A DNA stretch of 34,023 nucleotides from Thamnocephalis sphaerospora (lineage: Eukaryota; Zoopagomycota; Zoopagomycetes; Zoopagales; Sigmoideomycetaceae): NCBI GenBank assembly GCA_003614735.1, contig KZ992535.1:1-34023 (forward strand). Direction: 5' to 3'. The notes beneath the pieces were generated by a model that was given only the letters and a program-made list of their open reading frames with translations, did no database searches and was not told where the DNA came from. Shown piece after piece: positions 1-11,371 of this stretch. A program made the translations under genes and the position numbers. The stretch's first letter is position 1. Every line of letters begins with the position of its first letter.

Positions 1-447
1 GGCGGTCAGCCTTTCAGACACAGCCTCCAGCGTTGCCAGCGATTTCGTCTGCGCTGCCACGGTCAGTCGTACGGCCTCTGGCAGTCGCAGCATTCACCGA
101 CAATGGCCGCTACTTGACTCGTACCTCGAGCACCACCTTGTGCATGCTATCAAGCACCTGCGTATAAGCCAACGTCTCGGGCAGGTCGCGTGCTTCCCAA
201 AGCGCGGCCGTCGCAGCGTGGCAGGCCTGCGTCATAACACTAGCACGCGTCCACATACATATATGCATCAGTGAGTCGCCGTGTGTCAGCCAGCGCTCGC
301 TCCTCAACAGCTACTCACGCGCCTATTGGCCAGTTGAGCGTCTAACAGAGCGCAGACGTTAGCGATACACGGTGACGAAACAAGCGCTGAGCTTGCCTTG
401 ACGAGATCCTTGCGCACCACCACAAACATAGTGAGCGGCTCGGCCAT
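1..447 (-). CDS. PTRHD1: PTRHD1-like peptidyl-tRNA hydrolase domain protein (3' end outside window)
   Basis: Small protein of the PTH2 fold, PTRHD1 branch; the family is linked to peptidyl-tRNA hydrolysis but the biochemical role of this branch is poorly defined. My model has exons 447-397, 341-319, 239-125 and 75 to the left edge. It reads MAEPLTMFVVVRKDLVK, then TLNWPIGA, then VMTQACHAATAALW, then KVVLE joined to AVRLTVAAQTKSLATLEAV. The blocks VVVRKDL, a WPxGA turn, QACHAATAAL and MxKVVLE are the family hallmarks in the right order and spacing. The first intron (396-342) begins GC rather than GT (AAG|GCAAGC). Reading through it would insert residues between RKDL and WP, and the GT alternatives break the frame or lengthen the linker. 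Upstream in-frame ATGs at 483 and 429 are alternative starts. It is divergently transcribed from ATG11. The C-terminal half lies outside the window. Confidence 0.85.
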
Positions 448-793
448 GGCAGCTGCTACAGCGGCCGTAGCTGTGGTTGTCATGGCGCGTACGCGTGAGA
501 TTGCACAATGGCGGAGGTGGAAGCAACGGCGATACGTGCCATCGACAATGGCTGTCGCCATTGCGGCGCTGGCATTCGTGCCATTAATGGCGCTCGTCTC
601 AATTGTATACACACACACACACACACACACACACAGGCAATAATAATGCCAGTGCGTGTTTTGCCAGTCACTCAATGCCCCTCTGTCTCTTTCCTCGGCA
701 ACTCTTGCCTCACCTGCGCGCTCGACTGCTTGGCACCGCACCCATAGCTTCTACTGTTTCGCTGGCGCGTCATCGCGTGTGCAGGTGTGCACG
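448..793. promoter_or_regulatory. Divergent promoter between PTRHD1-like gene and ATG11
   Basis: This 346-bp gap separates two head-to-head start codons, so it should carry both promoters. It contains a pure (AC)n tract at 609-635 and an ACGCGT hexamer at 491-496, the sequence bound by Mbp1-type factors; a single hexamer may be chance. I see no clear TATA box. Part of it could be coding if the PTRHD1-like gene starts at its upstream in-frame ATG (483). Confidence 0.5.
609..635. repeat. (AC)n dinucleotide microsatellite
   Basis: Uninterrupted AC dinucleotide run of about 13 units in the divergent promoter, 160 bp upstream of the ATG11 start codon. Length is likely to vary between strains. Confidence 0.97.
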
Positions 794-3700
794 ATGCAGG
801 TCTACCAGGCAGAGACTGGGCGAGAAATTACGTCGCCTGCATTCCATGCACTAGACAGGTGCGTCTGACCCGTTCTTGTCAACGCACCTCTGCCCATGCT
901 AATGCGCTGCCGCCGCTTAGTTTGGCTGCTTTTCAGGATGAAATAGAAGCACTGACTGGTGTACCGGCGGCCGACCAAATTATCCTCACTGGGGCCGGGG
1001 AGCAGCTACGTGAGGAGGTGTTGCTGCTGCATACCGAGAAAGGGGCTGCAGCGGCTAGCACGTCGCATGACACTGAGCGCGATCTGGTTGTGCTTGTCTA
1101 TGACCGGCAGCTGTTTGCCGGTGGCAGCTCTGGCGAAGAACTGGTCGAGATGCCGGCGCTGGAGACGGTCGACAGCTCAGGTAGGCCCATTCTTAACTGC
1201 CCCGCTGCCCAGCTGCACGCGAATGGTCGGCCTAATGTGGATGCATTTGCATGCGTATAGATGCGCCGGAACTTTTGCTGGCACGTCGCCAGCGTGCAAG
1301 GCATGGTTCGGTGCGCGAGCGCTGTGACGCCTACTCTGAGCTATTTTGGTCGCATCACTTGCAGGGTCAGGCAAGTAGGCGTTTTCGGCGGATTGAAACC
1401 GCATACAAGGCGTCATTTGGCGCTAGTTGCCGGTGTGATAATGCTGACGCTGCATCGACAGGCATTTGCGCGGGCAGCCATTGTGAATACAGCGCTTGGC
1501 GAGCGCCTCATTGCCGAGCAGCGCGTACAAGCCATGGCTCTAGGCGTGGCACTCAAGAATCTTCAGATGCATGTCAGGTGCGGTGAAGAAGCGCTGGGCA
1601 GATGGATAGAAATATTAGGGAATGTGCAAGCGTTAACCTATAGTGTAGCTCGGTGATGGATGCCTACGACGTGTTTCGTGGCTATGCGCAAAAGGAATTG
1701 ACCAAGCGAGACAACCTACTGCGCAGGTGAGAATACCTTGTCGGCGACTCCCCGATGATGATCTAACATGTTTGCGGGCCCGCAGCTTCCAAGCGGATAT
1801 GAAGGCACTGGCACATATTCGTATTCATGATGCACTTGTGGCCACACCATCGCGCCTCTGTTTGGCCGATTATGTGGCCGAGGAGGAGCTGCGTGACTGT
1901 GCGCGCAAGTGCCTAGACGGACACGGTGCGTGTGCGGACGTGCATTCAATGGCCAAGACGACGTGTCATGCCTCAAGAGGCATTAGAAATCACTGCATGG
2001 CACTAACGTGATTTTACTTGCATACCGCAGAGGAGGTGATGCACAAGGTCAAAGAAGTGGCAGAACTAGTGCGCAGCATTCAGGAAAGCAACGAGACAGA
2101 GCAGCAGCGTGCGCTTGGCATTGAGTACGTGTAACAGCGGCGAATGGAATGCATCATGACCATTAATAGCAGCGATATCCGTATGCTAGCTTTCCATCGC
2201 TGGACATCTCCATGAACGAGGCGGATGAGTGTGTCCGTCGGCTAGAGCACCACGCACAGGTGTTTGAACGCGGTACGCACAAATGCATACTGTGGTGTAC
2301 GAGCATAGATTGACTGGTGCCTGTAACAGACTATCATCGCATCAAGAACATGCTCAACGAAATTCTCGCAGCGCCTCCATCTCTGGCGGGCGAAAAGCTT
2401 ACGGCGCTGGATCATTTGGCAGACATCCACGCCAACGAGTATGTTCATGGTGGGTAATCGTACGATGTACTGCGGTCTTTCCGTACACTTGGTTTACCAT
2501 CCTTGCACTAGAATGCGAACGGAGTGACGCATACATCCGCAACGTGGTGGCGCGTCTGGTCAAGGCAAAGGTAGGTTTCAAATGCGATACACTGCATGTA
2601 CGCAGATATGGTGCTTATGTGGCGCATCTATGTATAACCTGGCATATGTGCTGCGCTATCCTGACGGCAGATTACCTTGACGGATGAACAGCTGAAGCGG
2701 CTGCAGCAAGTGTCACATATTCAGTCCTCCATTGCTCAGCTAACGCCGGAGCTTGGCAAACTTAATGTCACGATCGAAGCACAAGCTCACGGGTATAGTG
2801 AGCTCTTGCATGCACATCGTGTTCCCATTGCCTATGTAAGCCGGTCGCGGAGACGCTATGGCAGTAGGGCTGGTTTACTGGTTTATTTTGCTCCACGCCG
2901 ACATTTACACTGTGTTTTGCAGGGCGCATGTCTAGTAGAGATGGTGCGGCGAAAGGAATACTCGGAGGTGAGTGCTGATGCAATGACCGCGAGATGACAC
3001 CGACTGATCCCATTCTAGATGGTGGTGCACGTCTCGCGAGAATTAGCCGAGGCAATGGCCAAAATTCGAGCTCAAGAGCAGCGACGCCGGCAGAACTTTA
3101 GTGCCGACGTGAAGCAGTATATTCCGTTTGCAATAACCGGTAAGATGCGTCAAAGAGCATGTAGATGCGCCAAAGCTAACGTGTGTGTGTGCAGGCCTAG
3201 ATGAAGCGCCGTCTGTATGCGAGATCTCGGCAGCTCTCGGCACCAGTACACTGCCAGTAATTGACAAGGCTGATATTGCCACGTTTGAGCACGAGCTGGT
3301 GCGCATCAAGGGTCAGATGACACAAGAAACAGGCGGTGCCAATGATTCGCCCATTCTCAGCATCAATAAGCTGCATGCTACGATGCTCAAGATGATCAGT
3401 CAGATTGACGGCATGAATGCCGAATTTGAGCGTATCTTGGGCCGTGCCGGTAGGCTGCACTTGGCGTGAACGATGTTGAGAATCGATGGCTGACGTGGGC
3501 TTGTCATTGCAATGAAACTGCGCTCAGGAGGTGATAAAGGTAAGTGGAAGCTAGCAGCAACAGGTTTACTGCATGCATTAAAAAGCTAATGCAAAGTAGG
3601 CAATATGGCAGAGAGCATCATCAGACCAGGTATATTCGGGTCGCATTTTAGTACAGCTACGGGCGCCATGAGCCGCGCGCGCTCAATGGCACCCACAGGC

Positions 3701-6700
3701 GGCAATCGTCCACGCATTACCGAAGTTTCGCCCGAGGATGCTGCACAGTCGGCAGAGAAAATTAAGGCATGTAGACACGCGCAAAGGCGCCGACTTTTCC
3801 CAGCTAAATGATGCTATTTGCAGGCGTACGAAACCCGTATTCGGTCGCTAGAAAATCTTTTGCGACAAAACTATGCCCAAAGCAAATCGGTCGGTGGCTC
3901 ACTACATTCTAATGGATCAGGAGAGGCAGAGCAGAGCGACAGCAGTGCGCGCGTCGAGCTGGAGACACAGCTGCGTCTCAATGAGGCGTTGAGCGAGCGA
4001 TGCGCAGCACTAGAGCGGGATTTGGCCGATGCTCGCGGACAGGGCAGCAGCAATGCCAGTTCCGGGCCTGAAGTACATCTGCAGCAAGTGGAGGAGTTGC
4101 AGAAAAAATGTGCCGCGCTGGAGCAATCTGAGCGGGAACTACGTACTGAGCTGGCAGCTCAAGCGTTGCAAAACGACGAACTGCGAGAAAAATGCTCGGC
4201 TCTGGAGCAGAACATAGTGGCGGTCCGCGAAAACGCCGAATGCGATTTGCAAGCGGAGCGCGATGAACATAGTCATCTGGTGGACGCACTGGAGCAAAAA
4301 TATGTCACGCTGGAGCAAGAGCATACTGATCTGCAGCAGAAGCACGCCGAACTGGAGCAGATATTGGCGGCGACTCAGACGCAGGCGGAGAGTGACGCGC
4401 AAGCTGCACTTGAAAAGCAGACGCTATTGAACCAGCAGCTAGAAGAAAAGTGCACTACATTAGAATGTGACTTGGCGGAAGCACACAAAAGGGTACGTTG
4501 GTTGTGTAGGCGGCACTTGTCACTAGATAGCTCGTATAACAGCTGTGCGCGCACGTTTGACATCCGCTGCAGATGGAGCAGGCTGTTCAGCAAACAGAGC
4601 AAAATAAGGATGCGTTTAATTTGGAACGCGATGCGGTAATACCTTGATATGCTAGCACGATGATGTAGATTCAACGCTGACACAGCCGCTGCAGCTGATG
4701 GCACAGCTAGATCAGCAGCTCCGGGATGCCAATACACTGACGGAAGAGTTGACCGCAGTGCAAGAAAAGGTTAGCCAAGTGAGTTTAAACTGATATTGTG
4801 CGCTATGCGAATAGTGTCTGATATTATGTAACACCATCTTGTGCAGGTCACCTTGCACCTGGAGCACGAGAGCAAAAAGACAAAAGAGCAGCAGCAAGAA
4901 CTAGATGCAGCACAGACTCAAGTCGGCAAGGTACACGCAAGTGCCACCGCTAAACGGATGTAATACTAATCGGTGGATGCCTCGTCACGCTAGTTGACGC
5001 AAAACATTACCGATATGACCGAGGCGCTGGACGTTTGGAGTCGTCTGCTGGGCCACACCGTAAGTACTACACATTATCGTTATAGCACGAGACACGCGAC
5101 GCTTATATATTTCTGCGCTAGCACGAGCGCGATATGGAGGACAGCCCTACAAGAGAGAACGCTGAGCCACAAACGCTGCAGGAAATTATGGAACGCTTTT
5201 CCGTGCTGGTTGAAGCCGCGGCACAGACAGCTCGCGATCATCACCAGGTGGGTATGAAGCGTATTGGGGCTACGCAGGATACATTTTTACGCAGACATGG
5301 TGGCGATGTGTTGAAGTGTCCCGAGGAGCTGGAAGCGGCCACGACCGCAGCTAGTGAGGCGCGGGAGCAGATTGAAGACTGGGAGATCGTGTGTCGTCTA
5401 GCTTGCGAGCAATTGCAGAAGCAGCAAAAGGTATGTGGTGTATGGTGCTTTGTTTCTTACCGGCCGACTAATCGCGAAACTGCCTGTGCCAGGGGATTCG
5501 CGAACTCGCTGCTATTCCGGGGCTGGACCTGACGCTGACCTCGCCCACGAATTCCTCCATGTCCGAGTCGCTTACCTCTTCGATGGGCGATATGATGCGC
5601 TCCAGTGAGCGTATGCATGGCGAACGTGGTGAAGCACTTGCAAAGTACTACCAGGAGGTTGTGCAGGCTTCGGTGCAGATGTCGCTTCAGGATGTTGTGC
5701 CCGTGGTGCGCGGCAAATTTGAGCTTCTAGGCGACGAGTGCAATCGCCTCCGGGCAGACAAGGCTACACTGAACGGTACGTTATCAGCAGCATGCGTGGG
5801 TGCACTTTGCTCTACTGACATTTAGCGTCCACAGCGGAGCGGCTTGGGCTGCTAGCTAGAATGTCAGAGCGTCTTGTATTTCGAGAGTACGTGCTTACAA
5901 ACGACAGCTGCGGATGTAATAGGCCTATGTGCTAATTGCTCATTGCCTGCAGTTTCCAAGTCGGGGATCTGGCCCTTTTCTTGCCAACGCGCAATCCCAA
6001 CGCTTGGGCGGCCTTCAATATCGATGCGCCGCACTATTTTATGACGCCAATAGAGCGCTACGAGCGACACATGCGGTAAGCAGCAGCGCTACATAGTTCA
6101 TGGTTTGTCGCTAGCTTTAGCTCACCGACTCCAAACTGCGCAGAAAGCAAACCTGGCTGGTTGCCAAAATAGTTGCAATTACATCGTATACGGTGAACAC
6201 TCAGGTACGGCCTGTGCGGCTGCCGCCAGCGCAATCACGAATGTACGGCTAAACTAACGAGGCCATGGCCCAACAGGATCCAGCAACCAACCCCTATGGC
6301 CTTGCCAACGGTATACAGTACCATACCATCGAAGCACGACGCTGGCGTCCGCGTTCCAGCTCTTCAACACGACGCACCCGTAGCGTTCACATTTCACGCG
6401 GCAGCATAGCAGATGTTGGCGAACTGAGCATGGACATGTCAATGGTTGTCGACTCGGCCGATACGTCGCTTATTCTGGACAATTTAAACGTTGACGGCTC
6501 AGGTCGCGGTGGAGCGGCGGGGCAGGCTCTATCCAGCGGTACGTCGTTGCGCTCAATGGTTGCATCGTCAATTGCCGCTTCGCCGCCGCCACCACCGCGC
6601 AGCTCCTCGATGCCGCCCGTGCCTCCGACGCCGCTTTCACGGCCGCGACCTGCATCGGTTGCGCTACCACTCAGTGCGTCAGCGCTAACCTTGTCGAGCG

Positions 6701-6816
6701 TGTTTGGATCGACGCCACCACGCACACGCCCAATTTCAGTTATTCCCGATGTGCACGAAGAGGGCCAACATGTAGAAGAGGCCGATCCGCAGCGTGATTC
6801 GCATCAGTCCGCGTGA
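794..6816 (+). CDS. ATG11: Autophagy-related protein 11 (Atg11), scaffold of selective autophagy
   Basis: Atg11 links cargo receptors to the Atg1 kinase complex at the phagophore site in selective autophagy. My exons: 794-858, 921-1180, 1261-1370, 1462-1577, 1649-1726, 1786-1925, 2031-2124, 2190-2272, 2330-2449, 2512-2570, 2671-2835, 2923-2967, 3019-3139, 3195-3449, 3528-3539, 3600-3766, 3824-4492, 4573-4635, 4695-4778, 4847-4930, 4994-5059, 5122-5430, 5493-5775, 5835-5886, 5953-6075, 6144-6204, 6277-6816. They total 1,408 codons with stop, in frame throughout. The N-terminus ([17 protein letters not shown], then [15 protein letters not shown]) is the ubiquitin-like start typical of Atg11. 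Residues about 630-1000 are heptad-rich coiled coil. The C-terminal claw domain is unmistakable: [41 protein letters not shown] Ser/Pro-rich tail of about 150 residues follows. Introns at 1371-1461 and 3767-3823 start with GC. The 12-nt exon 15 can be skipped without changing frame. Confidence 0.95.
3528..3539 (+). other. ATG11: Candidate 12-nt microexon of ATG11
   Basis: Twelve bases flanked by CTCAG on the left and GTAAGT on the right. Inclusion adds four residues (GDKG after the split glycine) and keeps frame with exons 14 and 16. Because its length is a multiple of three, frame cannot show whether it is used; it may be a cassette exon, or it may be skipped entirely. Confidence 0.45.
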
Positions 6817-7575
6817 GCATACCGTATGCACCGCTGTTTCCTTGCAACTGCTACATTATATCGTATCGTTGTGGTGTCTTTTGAGATTCGCAAACTGTTA
6901 TCATTATGCCATGTGTAGTAGTGCAAGCGGACAATTGCGTTTACTACTCAGTCCACTGCCGTGAGTCGTGCAGCTAGCACAAAGACGATATGCCTTGGTA
7001 AAGTGCAGGGCAAAAAGTAGAAAAGGCGAAAGAGAAAGAGAGAGAGAGGAGGGGCAGGGAAATAGCGATGGTGACGAGCAAGGTTTGAGCGCATGGCGGT
7101 AGTGACGATGAGAACGGTAAACGAGGAAGCGAAGACAGACAAGGATGCTTGCGTTCCGACATCGATGGCAGCGAAACTAAAGCGGTAATGATACACAAAA
7201 GACGGTTGGTGTGGGCAACTGTCGCGCCAGCATATACAAAGCGCAGTAAAGTGTGCGAAAGCATAAGATCGTAGTGGCGCGTGCAGCGCATATAGCTGAC
7301 ACAACAAAACCGCACCTGTCAACTGCAGAGTGGCAGACACAAGATACGAAGAACAGAGTGCAAAAAGAAATCGCAGAAAGAAGAAGAAAGGAAGAGAGAC
7401 TGGCTATTGTGAGGGCCAGCCGTTCGTGCGCTCCTGCTACGCAACTGCGATCCAAAATGCCATCCAAGCTGCCGTCCACGTTACCCTCAACGCCACCACC
7501 GACACTGCCACCACCATGGCAGCCGATAGCGCTCAGCAACACATTGCAGACAATATGCTATCACTCCACAGTCAT
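6817..7575. other. Convergent intergenic region, 3' ends of ATG11 and DEF1-like gene
   Basis: No gene is supported in these 759 bases. They should hold the two 3'UTRs and terminators. A purine-rich stretch (GAAAGAGAAAGAGAGAGAGAGG) lies near 7028-7050. The open frames on both strands are low in complexity and resemble no family I know. Confidence 0.6.
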
Positions 7576-7743
7576 CTAGCTCTGCCAGTACGGCTGCTGC
7601 ATGCCAGCGCCAGACTGACCAGGACCGTGCGGCGTGCGATGCACCACCTGCGGCTGGAAGCCAGGCGGATGCGGAATGCCGCTACCGCCCTGGCTGGCCT
7701 GCTGGCCGCTGTGGTGCTGGTGGTGGCCATGGCCGGTGCTGTA

Positions 7744-7789
<46 letters not shown>

Positions 7790-9749
7790 TGATAGTAACC
7801 GGACTGACCGATGCCGGCCGAGGACACCGATGCGCCACTAGTCTGATGGTTAACGCCGTATCCCTTATACACAGTAGCTGGTTCGGCTTTGTTGGCCACA
7901 CCCTGACCGACGCTGGCGCCGGCTGCAGAGCCGTGAGACGCCAAAAAGTTTTGCATCGGGTTGCTTGCCGTCTGGCCATGATGACCATGCGACTGCTGAT
8001 GCAGATGCGACTGCTGGTGCAAGTGATGCGCGCTACGGAAGTCCTGGCCAACACCAGAGGCGCCCGCACCGTGGATGCTGAGGTCGTCATAGCCGCTGGT
8101 CGACGACTGCGAAAAGTGAGGCAGCTGCTGCGAAGCGCCATAGCTCGCGCCTGCACCAGTCACGATCGGTTTTTGCTGCTGGCCCTGCGTCACCTGCTGC
8201 GCCACTTGCTGTGTCGACGCCACCTGCTGCTGTGTCTGCTGACCCTGCGACGTCTGCTGCTGATGAATATGCTGCTGCTGGAGCGGCTGGTGGTGCGTCG
8301 GCTGCTGCTGTTGCTGCTGCGGCTGCTGTTGCTGCTGGCCGGCAAACATTGGATATATGTTCTTGTTCACAAACGGCTGGTTGAAGTTGGTCTGCTGGTA
8401 GGCAGGTGTAGTAAACTGGTTTGGCATGTAGTAGTACGGATAGTACGGCATGTTGCCCAGGCCCGGATAGCCAGTCTGCTGCTGTGCACCACCAAGTGGA
8501 TGTGTGTTCGACACGTGGCCAGCACCGCTCAGCGCACCAGCGCCAGAAGTGTCGCCTAGCTTAGCACCAGCCATCTGGCCGTAACCCATCTGATCGCCGT
8601 AGAAGCTCTACACAAGCGCGTCCAATCAATATCCAACATTTACCGACGGCCATTTCCCCACGAGTGAACAACTTACCATGGCTGCGGCACGCTGAGCATC
8701 CGTGGCATACAGGTCGGCCTGCAGCGAAGCCAGCTGCGCCATACCAAAGCCGCCTAGCTGGCCACCAATCTGGCCTGGCTGCTGACCGTAAGCATTGAAG
8801 CCATGCAGCTGGTCAACGCCAAAGGTCTGTTGCTGTGCAAGCTGCGACTGCTGCTGCGGCTGCTGCTGATAGGCCTGTTGGATTTGTGGCTGGCCTGGGG
8901 TCGAGACCTGCTGTGGCTGCGGCTGCGGCTGCTGTTGCTGTACAGGAAGCTGCGACTGTGGCTGCACCTGTGTCTGCAGACCACTCGGCTGCTGTAGCTG
9001 TGGCTGTGACACCTGCTGCAGCGGCTGCGGAATAGGCGGCTGGGTCTGAACCTGAGCCGGAGCCTGCTGCTGTGGCTGTTGCGGCTGCTGTGCTTGAGCC
9101 TGCGACTGCGGTGAGCTGGCCGCAACCGGCGACTGAGCCTGCTGCTTCTGTGCCGCCAGCTGGCCAATGTATCCCGGCGTGACCGGTGCATCTTGCGACA
9201 GGTAAGATGCACCTGGCGTGGTAGCCGAGGGGATGCGCGATTGCTGCGCGGTCTGGGTAGCTGACGCGGCAGCAGCTGCAGCAGTCGGAGCCGTTGCAGC
9301 AGCTGTCGACGTTGACCTGTAAGCGTGCATAATTATCAGTATGTGCGCTACCATCGATAACTCCCAGCATCAGGTGGATACATCCAGCAATCAAGCTACT
9401 CACACTTCCTCAGCCTTGGGCGCGCTGGCCGGCTTGCTGGCTGCTGCAGGTGGCGATGCGGCCGGCGAGCCAGTCGCCAGACTCAGACTGCCAAACTGCA
9501 TACCAATGCGCTCAAAGGATGACTGAACGCTGGGCATAACCACCGGAGCATCTTGCTTCAGACGGCGCTGGACGGTTACCCGTGGCTTGGGCGCTTCGGG
9601 TGCCGGAGTGGCGGCAGCTGGTGTCACTTCGGTTGGCTCTGCTACCGGAGTCGCAGTCACCGCTGGCTTCTCGGCTGGCGTGGCTTCTGCGGGTGTAGAC
9701 ACCTTGGGTGCAGACTCTGCTGCAGGCTTCTCTTCCTTCCGCTCGGGCT

Positions 9750-9786
<37 letters not shown>

Positions 9787-11332
9787 CTGCTCTGTTTTTG
9801 CCGACGTTTTTGCCGACGTTTTTGCCGGTGTCTCCGCCTTCTTGCTCGACTCTGCTCCCGATGCCGTCAAAGCAGCTGTCTTTTCCTTTGCCTCTGGCGC
9901 TGCAGTAGCAGGCGAGGCCTTTGCTTCGTCTTCCTTTACCAGTGATGCTGGTGTCTCGGTCGTCCATGCAGAGGTGGGTGGTGTTGTAGATGCCCAAGAA
10001 CTCGGCTTACCCGCAGCCGGCTTGGTTGTTTTGGGCGCCTCTTTAGCAGATGGCTTTTGTACAGGTCTATACATAATCAAAGAAGCGTTGTGTAAGCGAT
10101 GTACCATATCAGTAGGTGCAGTCTCGTCAACTGTGTTGCAGACTGTTTGATTGTATACGTACTTGGCAATTTGTGCCCAAGATGGCTTGCCGGGCGGCTG
10201 GGGTTTGGGCGGATCCACAGGCTTTGGTACGCCTGCGGGCACGCTTGTCTTTGCTCCTCGCCGACCATTAACATCAGGTCCTGTAGAGCTTGGCTGTGCC
10301 CACTCGTTTCGAAGATCGTTAGTCGTAGCGCTAGGGGTGCCCCACTCTGCTGTGCCTGAAACGCACGATACAGTCCGTCATCGGGGTCAGTCGGCCGTGG
10401 ATGCATATACGCCCGCGCCAACTGCGACCACCTACCATTCTGCTGAGTCGCTGTGCTGGTGTTTGTTGGTGGTGGCTGCCGGCTTCCGCGACCATTAAAG
10501 CCTAGCGGACAACAGACGGCACGTTAGCATGGCAGATGGACAGCACAATTGCAGCGTAAACGCGACATTCAAGACTCACCACCACGTCCGCGACCTGTTG
10601 CACCAGCTCGATTTGGATGGTGATTGACCGGTGCACCGGTGCTGCGTGTTGTGCTCGTCTGCTGCGCCAATGTGCTTGCTGCCTGAAAGCCGCCGCTCAG
10701 CTGGTTATGTGCGTTGGTGGCGCTGCCACGTGTGCTGGACGTCTGGCTTCGCTCGTCCTTCTTCTTCCGCGGCTTGACCTGACCCCATTGCGATGCCTGG
10801 CCTGCTCGGCATGGCAAGACAGCCGCCGATGGTGGTGTCGAGTAAACGGTGTGCACAAAACGTTCGGTTGTCGCAGACCGGGGGCCAACATCGGTGGACG
10901 TCGTACATGCCATCAGAAACAGGCAGGGCCAGCGTGCATGTACACACGCAGAGACAATAGGCGACCGGAAAAGGACGACGATGCAGGGGACAACAGCAGC
11001 CTGGTTAATGATTGCGCGTGACCGCTAGCGCGCGCTCGCGTATATTGCAGGTGCAGAGAAGCAGAGTGTGCAAGCTTATAGAGCCATCGCAATCTGACCG
11101 GCCGCACCGTGGGAGTGGCGCGCTGTCGCTTACCTGTGGAGATCCGTGTTGCGGCAATGTCCAGCTGGCCGTCAGCTTCTTGCAGTGCGTTCAATAGATC
11201 TTCATCGGTCCAGTCAACAAACAGCTCGCGCAGTGTGCCGAGTTCGCGGCCATAGGTGCGACGTAGTGTGCGTATCTCATCGGACTCGTCTTGGCGCGAG
11301 GGACGGTTGCGTTGTTTCGCAATTGCTGACAT
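7576..11332 (-). CDS. DEF1: Def1-like RNA polymerase II degradation factor (CUE domain, Gln-rich)
   Basis: Def1 helps ubiquitin ligases remove stalled RNA polymerase II after DNA damage; in yeast, proteolytic loss of the Gln-rich C-terminus sends it to the nucleus. My exons: 11332-11134, 10801-10580, 10501-10436, 10355-10163, 10066-9404, 9316-8677, 8607-7576, giving 1,004 aa in frame. A CUE domain lies at about residues 31-66 (ELGTLRELFVDWTDEDLLNA, then ADGQLDIAATRIST). Next come basic and RGG-like stretches (QWGQVKPRKKKDE; GATGRGRGG), a Lys/Ala/Pro/Glu-rich middle with an 11-Ala run, and a Gln-rich half with a 16-Gln run near the end. The conserved tail block GYPGLGNMPYYPYYYMPNQF and QPFVNKNIYPMF, typical of fungal Def1, supports the assignment. 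The start matches the N-terminal side of CUE and sits directly behind a (CA)n tract. It converges with ATG11 and follows MBP1 on the same strand. Confidence 0.9.
7746..7784. repeat. (CTG/CAG)n trinucleotide repeat encoding polyglutamine in DEF1-like gene
   Basis: About 13 uninterrupted GCT/CTG units on the + strand, read as CAG glutamine codons on the coding strand inside a 16-Gln run. Near-perfect codon identity makes it prone to length change. Confidence 0.95.
9751..9783. repeat. GCA/CAG repeat encoding polyalanine in DEF1-like gene
   Basis: Eleven tandem triplets; on the coding strand they are GCT alanine codons in the middle low-complexity region. A second small tandem (15 bp, TTTTTGCCGACG-type, encoding repeated TSAK) lies just downstream on the + strand at about 9797-9827. 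Confidence 0.9.
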
Positions 11333-11335
11333 TGT

Positions 11336-11371
<36 letters not shown>

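Noticed and set aside
5249-5295. A possible intron (CAG|GTGGGT ... TACGCAG) inside ATG11 exon 22.
   Set aside because: It would be only 47 nt and would shift the frame out of a clear coiled-coil segment that reads straight through.
7330-8559. A 409-codon + strand frame opposite the last exon of the DEF1-like gene.
   Set aside because: Its leucine runs are the antisense of glutamine codons; the - strand frame carries the conserved Def1 tail.
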